Below, in pieces: positions 1 through 12,700 of a stretch of DNA of 64,000 bases. The notes under the pieces are model-generated. The model saw only the letters and a program-made list of their open reading frames with translations. It ran no database searches and had not been told where the DNA came from. Each line of letters opens with the position of its first letter. Position 1 is the first letter of the stretch. The translations under genes were made by a program, and so were the position numbers. This DNA is from Smallanthus sonchifolius (lineage: Eukaryota; Streptophyta; Magnoliopsida; Asterales; Asteraceae), in NCBI GenBank assembly GCA_023525975.1, contig CM042034.1:66151279-66215278 (forward strand), written 5' to 3'.

Positions 1-3000
1 GCTTCTGTCCTTTTTGACACTGGTGCTGATAGAAGTTTTATATCTAAGAAACTTAGTGATATGATAAAAGGAACTCAAACACTGTTAGAAGCTAAGTATA
101 TAATAGAGATAGTTGATGGCCAAATAATTGAAGCAACTCACATTCTTAAGGGATGTAAGCTTGAGTTAGCTAAACATATATTTAATATCGATCTTATGCC
201 GGTCACACTTGGTAGTTTTGATATAATTGTCGGCATGGATTGGCTATCTAAAAACCAAGCCAAAAGTATCTACCGTGAGAAGATTGTTCGTATTCCTCTC
301 CCGAGTGGAGAAACCCTTTCCGTCCAAGGTGAAAGAGTTGGTGCAGTCATGGGCATCATATCTTTTATGAAAGCACAAAAATGCCTTTGAAAGGGGCATA
401 CGGCCATTTTGGCTCTCGTTGCTGAGCAGCCATCAGAAGAGAAGAAGATTGAAGATATTCCCATCGTGCGTGAATTTTTGGAAGTATTTCCCGAGGATCT
501 TCCCGGTCTGCCCCCACAACGTCAAGTTGAATTCCAAATTGATCTAGCACCCGGAGCAGCACCGATTGCTCGGGCACCTTACAGACTGGCACCCAGTAAA
601 TTACAAGAGTTGTCCACTCAATTGCAAGATTTGTTGGATAAAGGTTTCATCCGACCTAGTTCATCACCGTGGGGATCTCCGGTACTATTTGTCAAGAAGA
701 AGGACGGAATGTTCCGTATGTGTATTGACTACCGGGAGCTGAATAAAGTCACAATCAAGAACCGCTACCCTTTGCCTCGCATAGATGACCTCTTTGATCA
801 ACTCCAAGGATCAAGTTTGTATTCCAAAATAGATCTTAGGTCCGGCTACCATCAGTTAAGAGTCCGATAAGAGGATATCTCTAAGACTGCATTCAGAACC
901 AGGTACGGCCATTACGAGTTTATGGTCATGCCTTCGGGTTAACCAACGCACCCGCGGTATTCATGAACATCATGAACCGTGTGTGTAAGCCTTACCTTGA
1001 CCAATTCGTTATCGTTTTCATCGAAGACATCCTCATTTATTCCAAGAACAAGGAAGAACATGAGGAACATCTACGCCTAATTTTGGAATTACTTAAGCGA
1101 GAGCAACTGTATGCTAAGTTTTCCAAGTGTGAATTCTGGATCCGGGAAGTACAGTTTCTAGGACATGTGGTTAACGAGAAAGGAATACATGTCGACCCAT
1201 CAAAGATAGAAGCCATCAAGAATTGGGCAGCACCGACGACTCCGACTGAGGTGCGGCAATTTCTGGGATTGGCTGGATATTACCGTCGATTTATCGAAGG
1301 ATTTTCAAAAATTGCTCAACCTCTCACTGCCTTAACTCAAAAGGGTAAAGCCTATAATTGGGGCGATAACCAAGAGTCAGCATTTTAACATCTTAAACAG
1401 AAACTTTGCAGTGCACCTATTCTAGCTCTTCCGGAAGGAACCGATGATTTTGTGGTGTATTGTGATGCATCTATTCAAGGTCTGGGTTGTGTCTTAATGC
1501 AACGCGAAAAGGTGATCGCATATGCTTCACGTCAACTAAAGGTCCACGAGAGAAACTAAACCACTCATGGCTTAGAGTTGGGAGCTGTAGTTTTCGCACT
1601 TAAGATATGGAGACATTACTTGTACGGTACCAAATGCACCATCTACACCGATCACAAGAGTCTTCAGCACATCTTCGAGCAGAAAGAGTTGAACATGCGA
1701 CAACGTCGTTGGGTCGAACTCTTAAACGATTATGACTGTACGATCTGGTACCACCCGGGTAAAGCTAATGTTGTAGCTGATGCTTTAAGTCGAAAAGAAA
1801 CAAAACTCAAACGAGTTCGAGCATTACAGCTTACTATTCACCCCGGATTACCTGACAAAATCCGTAGTGCTCAACTCGAAGCCCTAAAAGAAGAAAATCT
1901 ACCGCTGGAAAGTACACACGGTATGGAAGCACAACTTGAAGTCAAATCTGACGGTATTCGCTACTTTGCCGAGCGAATATGGGTTCCAGTATTCGGAAAC
2001 CTAGGGAACTAGTTATGGATGAGTCTCATAAATGTCGTTACTCTATACATCCAGGTTCCGACAAGATGTACCATGATCTAAAGGTGCTATATTGGTGGCT
2101 GAAGATGAAGGCCGATATAGCCACCTATGTTAGTAAGTGTCTGACTTACGCGAAGGTCAAAGTTGAATACCAAAATCCATCCAGTCTTCTCCAACAACCA
2201 GAAATTCCCATGTGGAAATGGGAACAAATATCCATGGACTTCATCACCAAACTACCACGAACTCCTACCGGATGTGATACCATTTGGGTAATTGTTGATC
2301 GATTAACAAAGTCCGCTCACTTCTTAGCAATCAAAGAGACCGACAAAATGGATAAGCTTACTCGTACTTACTTGAAAGAAATAGTCTCTCGGCACGGGGT
2401 GCCAATCTCTATCATTTCGGATCGTGATGCACGATTCACTTCTCGTTTCTGGCAGTCGTTACATAAAGCCTTAGGCATGCGTCTACATATGAGCACAGCA
2501 TACCATCCTCAAACTGATGGCCAAACAGAACGTACTATTCAAACGCTGGAAGACATGCTACGAGCTTGTGTGATCTATTTCGGTAACACTTGGGAGTCTC
2601 ACCTACCGTTGGTGGAGTTCTCCTACAACGATAGTTATCACACTAGCATCAAGGCAGTTCCATTTGAAGCACTTTATGGACAAAAATGCCGTTCTCCTAT
2701 TTGTTGGACCGAGGTTGGGGATAGCCAACTCACAGGTCCTGAACTTGTATTTGAAACTTCTGAAAAGATCGTTCAAATTAGAAATCGTATGGCGGCAGCT
2801 CGTGATCGTCAAAAGAGCTATACCGACAAGCGTCGTAAACCCTTAGAGTTTCAAATAGGTGACATGGTCTTACTCAAAGTCTCACCTTAGAAAGGTGTCA
2901 TTCGTTTCGGGAAACGAGGCAAAAAGAATCATTATTTTGGACCATTCAAGATAATGAAGAGAATCGGACCAGTAGCGTATCAACTGGACCTACCTAAAGG

Positions 3001-3289
3001 ACTTAGTGGTGTGCACAACGTCTTTCACGTCTCAAATTTGAAGAAATGCCTAGCAGACGAATCACTCACAGTTCCTCTGGAGGAACTACACGTCGATGAA
3101 CAATTACGTTTCATCGAAGAACCCGTGGAAATTATGGATAGGGAAGTCAAAACGTTAAAGCACAGTAAAATACCTATTGTCAGAGTTCGTTGGAACTCGA
3201 AACGCGGACCGGAATTCACGTGGGAGCGCGAGGATCAGATGATGCGCAAATATCCTAATATGTTCAAGCACTCCATGTCAAATTCTTAA
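1..3289 (+). pseudogene. Element A: decayed Ty3/gypsy chromovirus pol (protease to chromodomain)
   Basis: The window opens inside an aspartic protease (DTGA at about 16-27). Order: protease (1-390), reverse transcriptase (about 480-1390), RNase H (about 1440-1800), integrase (about 2000-2890) and a C-terminal chromodomain-like tail (to the TAA ending at 3289), which is the Tekay/Del-type chromovirus order. It cannot be functional: TGA at 388-390, TAA after 868, a 1-bp loss near 930-940, TAA at 1386-1388 and about 1557, a frame change near 1990-2010, and TAG at 2888-2890. The RT active site reads FIED instead of FIDD, and one zinc-finger cysteine of integrase is tyrosine (CLTY for CLTC). Gag and the 5' LTR lie left of the window. 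Domain identity is firm; the lineage name is inferred from the C-terminal tail. Confidence 0.93.
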
Positions 3290-3326
3290 GGTACTATTTT
3301 AATTTTCGCGACGAAAATTCTTTCAA

Positions 3327-3337
3327 CTAGGGGATGA
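3327..3337 (+). other. Polypurine tract of element A
   Basis: A purine-rich run (around AGGGGATGA) lies immediately before the TGTGACA that opens the LTR, where plus-strand DNA synthesis of an LTR retrotransposon is primed. The same placement is seen in elements B, C and E. Confidence 0.6.
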
Positions 3338-4837
3338 TGTGACAATCCGACTTTTCAAAATTAACATCGTTAGCAATATCCAGTTAAATCATAACCCAAT
3401 TAACTCAATCTTAAACCTAAGGGACCAATTCTGTCAATATTTAATGTTAAACTACGAGGACTAAATCTGAAATTAGCCTACAGTGAAGCATGTTGACTCT
3501 TAAAAGTCAAAATCAAATGATTTTGCTTCCGTTGACTTTTTGATAGTCAAACTAACTGAAAACTTAACCTAGTTAACTCATTTCTAACCATAGGGACTGG
3601 TTCTGCCAACTTTATAAACCTAACTACATGAAACTATGGGGACTGCTTTTGTATTTATTCAAAAGTTTATTTGTGTTGACTTTTGAAAGTCAAAATCCCA
3701 TTCTTGAGCTTGAATTCGCGAAATCTATTGATTTGAAACAGTCATTCATGATCATCACCATTAAACGACATCATTAAGACTTTAAGACACCATTACTGAG
3801 CAAATTAAACTCAATTATGAGCTTTAAACTGAAACCGTCGACCTCATTGTTCTTATCAACCAAACCAAATCAATTCGATGTCACTCCATCAAATTGATCA
3901 CCTGCACACATTGAACGAGACCCTGTGAAGCTATTATACGCGTCAATTTCACCGGAATCCCAACAGAAGTTGTCGGGAACCAAACCAGCCATCGTCGGCC
4001 TCGGTCTTAGTCGACCACACTCGATTCGTCATCTATTCTGGTAATTATCTACACCTATAGCTTCGTTTTTACCCGTAGAATGAAAGCCCTAAACCAATTA
4101 GGGCTTATAACATTGATTCGATCAAGAACAGATTCTAGGGCTCTTAGGGTTTCCAATTTAATCGAACCCTACCTTAAAAAGTGTTTTAATGCAATTAACT
4201 TATACCTTTAGACTCGTAATGATCTTTGTAATGAAAGCCCCATATCAATTTAACCTTATAACATCGAATTGATATTGATCCGATATTTAGGGTTTGTTCA
4301 TATACGGATTTGGGGTTTTTAATCTTAGACTCATTTTAAATCCAATTAAAACGTGTGACTAGTTTCGTAATCTCTTACTAATCAAAAGCCCTATGCTAAT
4401 TTGATCTTTCAATATCGAATTTATGATGAACGAATTCTAGGGTTCTTTACATTTTTGGTTTGATCGAACCCTAATCTAATCGCCACCTAAACCAAATTAA
4501 ATCACATGGCTTAACTCGCAATCCCTTTTTGGTTGAAAGCCCTATGATTTCAACATCTTTTAATATCATATTTTTGTCAATTCGATCATGTATTTTGATC
4601 TAGGGTTTCGGCAATTCAATCTGTAAATTAACAAGCCTAAACCTAATGATTTTGCAATTAAACGCACCCACAAGTTCGCTTACCACTGACGTTCCAAACC
4701 ACTTTGATCCTATGATCAATTAATATCGAATTCAAGGAGTTTGGTGCTGGGGATCGATCACGGCTCGAATAGGGGAGGGGGCTCTCGGGAGTTCCTGATT
4801 AAAACCCGTCGATTTCAAGTCCTATTGCGATTGAGTT

Positions 4838-4914
4838 GGTGGCTGGGTTGGTTAAGGCGGTTGACCACTGGGGAGGAGACCCGTGTTCGAATCCTCCTCC
4901 CCATATTTATTTTT
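4838..4914 (+). other. tRNA-like Pol III promoter module in LTR A
   Basis: An A-box-like TGGCTGGGTTGG (from about 4839) is followed about 44 bases later by a B-box-like TGTTCGAATCC (4884-4894). The B-box sits in the loop of a 9-bp perfect stem (4870-4878 with 4894-4902), and TTTTT follows at 4910-4914. The overall length is tRNA-sized. No acceptor stem pairs, so this is not a functional tRNA. Equivalent modules occur at 30487-30563, 43475-43552 and 59799-59877. Confidence 0.55.
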
Positions 4915-5661
4915 AAAGGTACATTTTATTTAGATTTTAATTATAAAATAAATCCCTATATTGTTATAATATTATATTAATATGTTTTAGTCCGGGAAAC
5001 CACCCGTAGGCTCGGGTTTGGATTTATATCCTAATTTCATTATTAATTCCACTTTAAAAAAAAATTGTATAATTATATTATTTTCAAACCACGACCCCGA
5101 ATAAAATAATATGTGTATATTATTTTCACCCCGTAACCTCAAATAAAAATAATATATTTTATATCATTTTACCATGTTTGTAAACCCTACGTAACGTTTC
5201 AAAATTTATAAATAATATAAATTTTTTTTATATTATTTACTTAAGTGTATATACTCGAATTAAAAATAATATATTTATTATTTTTCCACACAAAAGATTA
5301 TTTGATAAATCATACAAACTTAAAATAATATATTAAATTATATTATTTGCCCGTGATCGTTTTAAATGAATACACGAATAAATACATTTATAAATTATTA
5401 TTCGCTCGACACAAAACGTATTTTTCTTAATTATTAAATTAAGAAAACCCTATTCCCATTGACAAATTCGTCTATTCGTTGATCTTTAGAGCGTTTCTTT
5501 TAAGACGTTCCACATTCCGTGTCGTCATCACGTATCCCAATAATTCCCATTTTATCCCTAATTTATGTGTTTATAATTTTAAGACATTCGTAAGTCGTTT
5601 GAGAGTTACACACGTGGTTCCAACTTGTCCTTTGTGTGATACTACCTACAACGCAACGCAT

Positions 5662-6130
5662 GTGAGTTTTCACGGCCGCTTTTACTGTTTCAACTTGGGG
5701 GAGAAAACATGATTAAACACTTTTGGATTTTTTAATTCGTATGATATCAATGTTAAATGCTAAGCGTAACACGCTATCACAGAAAGTCCTCATCTTATAT
5801 CGAACCGTTAATATGGATCTTAGCGAGGTAATATTTAGTAGTACTAATGGGTTTGACAAATCCCACCCGCGTTAGTCGCGCTAACTCGATTAGATATCAA
5901 ACGGGTGAAATGTTAGCCTACTCACACCGCCAGTGTTGATAGACCTCGAAGGAGGCAATAAACAAACAGTCAGCTTCGGTTGCGAGCGCTTGAGCTGAAC
6001 ATGAACATAGGTTAGCTACCTATAGATACGTACTGAATGAACATAAATCTGGTAAACACTTATATACATATATTGAAACCTGTGGACTCACCAACCTCGT
6101 GTTGACATATTATCTTACATGTTTTCTCAG
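5662..6130 (+). other. Predicted leader intron in LTR A
   Basis: GTGAGT at 5662 (preceded by CAT, so the donor is weaker than in sister LTRs) pairs with GTTTTCTCAG ending at 6130. The same donor and acceptor block, about 450-550 bp apart, recurs in the other large LTRs of the window. A palindrome (GTTAGTCGCGCTAAC, 5871-5885) lies inside. Splicing is inferred, not observed. Confidence 0.4.
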
Positions 6131-6444
6131 GTCGCAAAGATAATACACAGGTTCACGTTAGGGCATGTATGGGATTCAACTACTTTGATTTGACTTAATT
6201 ATAATTGTTTGAATTATTCTATTGTACTTGTTTTGGTTGGACTTTTTGGAGTTTTGGACTTTGGTTTTGGGCACGTGTATTTTGCGCATTTACTTTCTTT
6301 ACGCTTTCGCATTGATACTCCGATTTGAATGATATTTTCATTTTGAGTCCCATGTAGAGTCGTTGAAAGTAACTAATGTCTGAGATCCTGGTTCGTCACT
6401 TCCCAAACGGTAAAACTCCATTGGTTGAAATTGGGGGTGTGACA

Positions 6445-6589
6445 AAGAAAGACATTGCTTTGTACGTAGCAAAATGTCTCACTTACTCCAAAGTCAAAGC
6501 CGAGCACCAGCGTCCATCTGGCCTTCTAGAACAACCAGAGATTCACGTATGGAAATGGGAGTGTATAGCAATGGATTTCATAACAAAAC
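6445..6589 (+). pseudogene. Element D: left part of a gypsy integrase
   Basis: A 145-bp stretch encodes the second half of the integrase zinc finger (AKCLTYSKVKAEHQ, with the second cysteine replaced by tyrosine) and runs to the first catalytic aspartate block (MDFITK). It starts abruptly at the end of LTR A and stops at the start of LTR C. The continuation is at 28538, on the far side of element C, in the matching frame once one copy of the AAAAC duplication is removed. D is therefore the host into which both A and C inserted. Confidence 0.85.
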
Positions 6590-7501
6590 TGTGACACCCG
6601 GCATATCAGGTCAATATCCATATTACATAAATGTACGTTCATAAAATATATTTCCTGAAGTTTTATTTTGACTAAGTAAAGTCAAGGAGTCTAGCAAAGG
6701 AACTTATTTCATGATTAGTAATTATTAGAGAGATACTAGAAAAAGGTAAGCAGTTATAACCCGTAAAATACAGTCGTTGGTGATTAAAAAGAATTTCATT
6801 CCAGAAAAGTCTAGTGACACAGTTAAGTATAAAAACGTAAATATTAATGACTAAACTTTTATAAAAAGTTGACACATAAATAACTGTTACATGACTCTAA
6901 GTTATCTTATGTGTATACATGTATAATATAGCATAGTCGTGACTATGTCGGGTTATCTAGTGATCAATTGAAATTAGACAAACCACATAAAATCATACAA
7001 GTATTAAACCATTTAAAAGTTTTTACACCGGGTATTAGATCACGCAATCACCTAGAGGATTTTTACCACTAAAACAACCCACTTATTTGGTCATTAGTAG
7101 ACAAGACAACACCCACCACCCCCCACCCACACCCTCTCGGCCGAAATAGAGGGCCTAGCCCCTCTCCACTAACTCATTAAATTGCATGTATACTTGGCAC
7201 ACATGCACACCTCTCTTCCAAGTTCATGATGACATGCAAATTTAATCAATCAAGTAGTAATAAATGAATATCTAATCAAGCACTCAACTCCTACTCCATC
7301 TATATACATATACTCGACACACATGCACACACATACACACACTCTTTCAAAATAATCAAAGATCAAAAATCCTAAGAGAGCTTGGCTAGAAGCTTGAAGA
7401 TGCAAGGGAGTTCTTGAGGTCTAGGAGTCGGTTTTGCTAACAAGACATGCCATTTCTCATCTTTTTGTTCTGATTCTTCACCTAGCTTGTCTAGTGGTAT
7501 G
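6590..7501 (+). repeat. 5' LTR of element C, first part
   Basis: It begins TGTGACACCC and matches 25421-26337 of the 3' LTR almost base for base up to GTATG (7497-7501), where element B interrupts it. It carries the U3 promoter region; a run of TATATACATATA near 7300 could serve as a TATA box but was not chosen with confidence. Confidence 0.92.
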
Positions 7502-9726
7502 TGTCACACCCCGCCAAGGCGGAAACGCGAGGCACGACGTTCATGGTTTCCAAAGCATATGATTACCGCAAACACATACATGATAAATGGATACATAAAC
7601 AAATTTAAAGTTTTTCATTACAAAAATGTAATCAGAGTTTACAAAAAAAAATTAAGATTTCACAAATATGACTCAATTTAATGAGTTATACAGGGGAAAT
7701 CCTCCTTGAGTAGTATCCATCGTGCATGCATGTAACCTACATTGCTAACCTTGAAATCACGTTCAGTTACCTGAAAAACATACTTAAAATTGTCAACACG
7801 AGGTTGGTGAGTTCACAGGTTTAATCAAATAGTTCTTTGTAAACTTCGTTTGTTCATAAATAGTTCAGTTATATGTGATAAACAGAATAAGAATTGTTGA
7901 CCCATTTGTAAACTAGCTAGGAATACAAATAATATGTTCATACATGAGGCGTAACCAAACCATGACAATTGTACATGCCCCTAATTTCGTTATCCGGTTC
8001 TATGCGGCCATAAATCCTCCAGATTGTGGTTAGCGCGACTAACCATGACCGGGAGACGTCACTCTCCATAGTACTATTCATAGGACCCTAGGCTACAGTT
8101 AATGGTTACTACGTTGTTCCAGGGGACTTTAGCGGCCTCAACTCATTGTTTTCATCTCATGTAAACATAAAAGTCGTGCCTTATTCTCTTGTTATCCCAT
8201 AAAATAGTTGTAAGTATGTTTTTCCCCCAAATATAGAAAACAGTAAAAAGGGGCCGTGAAACTCACCTTGAGTTTGTGTATACTTGTATGATACGTGTTG
8301 TAGTCAACCTTGACTATTCGTACCCTAGATACCAAGGGTAAATTGTGTTAAGACCGAACGTCTTATATTGCAAATTGTTCACCGACTTTGTAAATTTGGT
8401 TGCTTTTGTTTAAAATATCCTCTTAGTTGTTCAACACTTGTTTCGTTATAAAACAGATCTGAGTTACTGCCCAAAAGGGGACTGACACAGGTATCGAAAC
8501 TTCATAGTTTCGATTGGGCAATTGAGTGCCGAAACTTCCTAGTTTCGATTGAGTAGTTAGGTATCGAAACTACCTAGTTTCGATTGAGTAGGACAGTTGT
8601 CGAAACTTCCTAGTTTCGATTGTGCAGATTAGATATCGAAACTTCCTAGTTTTGATTTGAGTAATATGTATCGAAACTACCTAGTTTCGATTGGTCAATA
8701 GGTATCGAAACTTCCTAGTTTCGATTGAGTAGACAGGTATCGAAACTAGGTAACTACCTAGTTTCGATTGAGTGATAAGTATCGAAACTATAGTTTCGAT
8801 TGAGTTAACTGGTATCGAAACTCCTAGTTTCGATTACTGGACTTCTGTTTGACAGAATCAGTTATGTATATTTATGTTTTAAATCTTGAATTTGACACAC
8901 TTTTCTTGTTACCTTACTTGCGATTGAACATTTTGTATGCTTAGATACGGTTTTTAAAGAAAATAAAGTAGATAATTTTGAGTTTTTACCTTAAAACAGT
9001 GACGATGATGATGAGAGAAAACAGAGATGATCTTGAATCTCTTGCTAACTTTTCTTTAGAAACACTTGAAATCTTCTTAAAACACCGAATTGTGGTAGGT
9101 TTTTCCTTAAAACTTGACTTCAATTTTGAAGAGAAATGGGGAAATTGCCGTAAGAAAATGAGTGATAAAATGGTTTGTGAGAGTTTTGATTGAAAGGGGT
9201 ATGGGTTATATCTGAATTCTCGCAAGTAGGAGATATGGGTTTTGGAATAAAGAATTTGAATGTGAGGTAAATGGGGACGTGAGAGTGGGATGGGTTTTCT
9301 CTGGCTTCGGCCGAGAAAGTCAATAAAAGTGGTTTGGGGTAAATTTTCAAACAATTAGTTTTAAGGGTATTAATATTACTTAGAGTTTCAAAAGGGTAAT
9401 TTAATTCGGTTAGGTTCTCCGCGGTATTATAAATTTAACACGTTTATGGCTCGTTAAAGAAAAACAATGAAATCTTGGATTGTATAATCCGTTGAGGTGA
9501 TTATTTGTAGGTATAAATACCTAAAAGTGACGTTCGTATTTAGCCGGGTTATAATGGTATGCGAACCGATAACTCCTCGAATTACCAAAATATAAAACGA
9601 GACCATGTACGGTCTTTGTTAGACCAAAATGTCCTTGTTTGTGAAATTAAATAAATCACAAAATAATTATAACGTAAACTTGTTTAATACATGTACGGAT
9701 ATTGACCTGAAATGTCGGGTGTCACA
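7502..9726 (-). repeat. 3' LTR of element B
   Basis: On the minus strand it starts TGTGACACCCGACA (at 9726) and ends GGCGGGGTGTGACA (at 7502), just after a GC hairpin. A hairpin minisatellite occupies 8489-8846. A predicted leader intron runs from GTGAGT (8266) to TTTTTCAG (7771), and a GGTTAGTCGCGCTAACC palindrome lies within it (8027-8044). The polypurine tract (GGGGAGAA on the minus strand) lies directly upstream at 9727-9734. Confidence 0.93.
8489..8846 (-). repeat. Hairpin minisatellite in the 3' LTR of B (10 units)
   Basis: Ten units of roughly 30-42 bp each carry the palindromic arms TCGAAACT and AGTTTCGA around a 0-8 base centre (mostly TCC or ACC), separated by spacers such as TTGAGTAG. 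Most arms are perfect, with a few single-base changes (for example GTTTTGAT near 8650). On the transcribed minus strand the array ends about 220 bases upstream of the predicted leader donor at 8266. Confidence 0.9.
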
Positions 9727-9760
9727 TTCTCCCCATGTTAACGGAATTTCGTCCCGAAAT

Positions 9761-12700
9761 TCAATTTGTGTCATCTTGAACTGGTGTATCCTTAAACAAG
9801 GAGGGGTATTTTGTTTTCATTTGGTCCTCTCGTTCCCATGTATACTCAGGACCACGTTTTGAGTTCCAACGTACTTTCACCAGTTTGATTCGACTACGTC
9901 TCAGCTTTTGAACTTTCCAGTCTGAAATCTCAATCGGTTCCTCGATGAAATGCAATATGTCGTCTACGTGAATCTCGTCAGGCGGTATAATTAGCGTCTC
10001 GTCTGATAAACACTTCTTGAGATTTGATACATGAAACGTATCATGTACCTTGCTTAGTTCTTGTGGCAACTAGCTACAGGGCCAACCCTAGCCAGTATTT
10101 CAAAAGGTCCAACGTATCTCGGGTTGAGCTTACCATGGTTACCAAACCTTGCAACGCCTTTCCATGGTGAGACCTTTAACATTACTTGGTCACCAATTTG
10201 AAATTCTAATGGTTTCCGTCTGTTATCAGCATAGCTCTTTTGTCTGTCTCGGGCGGCTTTCAGACGGTCCTTAATTTTGAAGATCTTATCAGTAGTTTCC
10301 TGGACAATCTCAGGGCCTGTCAAATGTTTTTCACCAATTTCCGCCCAACATAACGGTGAGCGGCATTTACGACCATATAAAGCTTCAAACGGAGCTGCCT
10401 TAATGCTCGTGTGGTAGCTGTTATTATAGGAAAACTCCGCTAACGGTAAATGAGTATCCCAATTTCCTCCGAAATCAATTACACATGCATGGAGCATATC
10501 CTCTAAAGTTTGAATAGTCCTCTCGCTTTGACCATCTATTTGTGGGTGATATGCCGTACTTATATCAAGACGTGTGCCCATGGCTTCTTGTAATGATTTC
10601 CAGATTCTAGACACGAATCTGCTGTCTCTATCAGAGATAATAGAAATTGGCACTCCATGCCTAGCCACAATTTCCTTGATATAAAGCTTTGCAAGTTTCT
10701 CGGTTTTATCCGTTTCTTTGATAGGTAGGAAATGAGCTGATTTTGTTAAACGATCGACAATTATCCATATGGTATCATAACCACTGGACGTCTTGGGCAA
10801 TTTTGTGATAAAATCCATAGAAATTTGTTCCCATTTCCATTGGGGAATTTCAGGTTGTTGTAACAAAGCAGACGGTTTCTGATGTTCGGCTTTTACTTTT
10901 GAACATGTTAAGCATTTACTGACATATGTGGTAATATCTCCTTTCATATTAGGCCACCAATATAATTCTTTTAGATCCTTATATATCTTATCTGAACCTG
11001 GGTGAATGGAGTACCTGGACTTGTGGGCTTCGTCCATAACCAACTCCCGTAAATTACCAAAACACGGCACCCAAATTCTATTTGCAAAGTATAAAGTATC
11101 ATCTGATTTTGGCTCTAATTGTCTGATCATTCCTCGTAAAGCTTCATTCTGAACGTTTTCTTATCTGATTGCCTCTTGTTGTGCCATCCGGATTTGAGTC
11201 GTGAGACTCATATGAATTGTTAATCCTAGGGCACGAACACGAAGAGTTTTAACTCGTTCTTTGCGACTTAACGCGTCTGCTACGACATTGGCTTTACCAG
11301 GATGGTACTTGATATCACAATCATAGTCGTTTAGTAGTTCTACCCAACGACGTTGTCTCATGTTAAGTTCCTTTTGATCGAAGATATGTTGAAGACTCTT
11401 GTGATCAGTAAAGATAGTGCATCTTGTACCGTAAAGATAATGTCTCCAAATCTTGAGTGCAAACACAACTGCGCCCAACTCCAAGTCATGGGTCGTATAA
11501 TTCTTTTCGTGCACTTTTAGTTGTCGTGAGGCATATGCGATGACTTTGTCTCTTTGCATTAACACACAACCAAGTCCTTGGTGTGATGCATCGCAGTATA
11601 CGACAAAGTTGTCGATTCCCTCAGGAAGGGATAAGATCGGTGCACTACACAGCTTCTGCTTCAGTAATTGGAAAGCTGACTCTTGCTTGTCATTCCAATC
11701 ATACTTCTTTTCTTTCTGGGTTAATGTGGTTAAGGGCAGGGCTATTTTTGAAAAATTCTCAATGAATCGCCTGTAATAACCGGCCAAGCCTAAAAATTGA
11801 CGCACTTCTGTCGGAGTCTTTGGTGTTTCCCAGTTTTTGATCGCTTCTATTTTAGATGGATCAACGTGAATTCCTTCCTTGTTGATGACATGTCCAAGAA
11901 AATGCACTTCTCGGATCCAAAACTCACACTTTGAGAATTTAGCATAAAGCTTCTCATGCCTGAGTAGTTCTAAGATTAATTTCAGATGATGTTCATGATC
12001 CTCCTTGGTTCGTGAATATATTAATATATCGTCGATAAATACTATCACGAATTTATCCAAGTATGGTTTGCACACGCGGTTCATGAGATCCATGAAAACA
12101 GCTGGTGCGTTCGTCAAACCAAACGGCATAACTAGAAATTCGTAGTGGCCATAACGAGTCCTAAACGCTGTCTTTGGTACATCTTCTTCTTGGATTCTTA
12201 GTTGATGATACCCTGAACGTAAATCGATCTTAGAGTAGAAGCTAGAACCTTGTAGTTGATCAAACAAATCATCTATTCGAGGAAGTGGGTATTGGTTTTT
12301 GATTGTAAGTTTGTTTAATTCTCGGTAATCTATACACGTCCTAAAGGTTCCATCCTTCTTCTTTACGAATAGGACCGGAGCTCCCCAAGGTGCGAAAATC
12401 GGTCTTATGAAACCTTTATCAAGCAACTCCTGGAGTTGATTTGATAATTCCTGCATTTCAGAAGGTGCTAATCGATACGGCGATCGTGCAACTGGTGCGG
12501 CTCCTGGTACTAAGTCGATTCGGAATTCGACTTGCCTCGGTGGCGGCAATCCAGGTAAGTCTTCAGGAAAAACTTCAGGATAACCCTTAACGATTGGTAT
12601 ATCCTCAAGTCGACGTTCCTCGGGTTTCTTCTCGACGACGTGAGCCAGGAATACGCAATAGCCTTTACGTAGGTACTTACGAGTTTTCATGCAGTTTATC

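Larger units (their letters stand above)
3338..6444 (+). mobile_element. 3' LTR of element A (3107 bp)
   Basis: It begins TGTGACAATCC after the pol stop and polypurine tract and ends GGGGGTGTGACA. The sequence changes at 6445 to integrase code of another element, so this is the right edge of A. The first five bases outside (AAGAA, 6445-6449) would be the target duplication, but the left copy is out of view. Contents include a tRNA-like module (4838-4914), a conserved hairpin (4990-5018), AT-rich DNA (5040-5440), a donor-like GTGAGT (5662) and an acceptor-like TTTTCTCAG (ending 6130). The LTR at 42114-45038 is the same family. Confidence 0.9.

Noticed and set aside
4838..4914. A functional tRNA gene in LTR A (and in the other three modules)
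   Set aside because: There is no pairing acceptor stem or clear anticodon arm; only the promoter-like boxes and one hairpin are kept.
6376..6594. Single reading frame spanning the end of LTR A into integrase
   Set aside because: Chance frame agreement across an insertion junction; only 6445-6589 is coding in origin.
8489..8846. CRISPR-like regularly spaced palindromic repeats (also at 16516-16850 and 53455-53625)
   Set aside because: They lie inside plant LTRs, are repeated in both LTRs of each element, and have spacers of only about 10-15 bases that are similar to one another; no cas genes exist. They are minisatellites.
8986..9354. 122-codon reading frame in the LTR of B, present again at 17003-17371
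   Set aside because: It is repeated only because the two LTRs are near-identical; there is no recognised domain and no relative in the LTRs of C or A.
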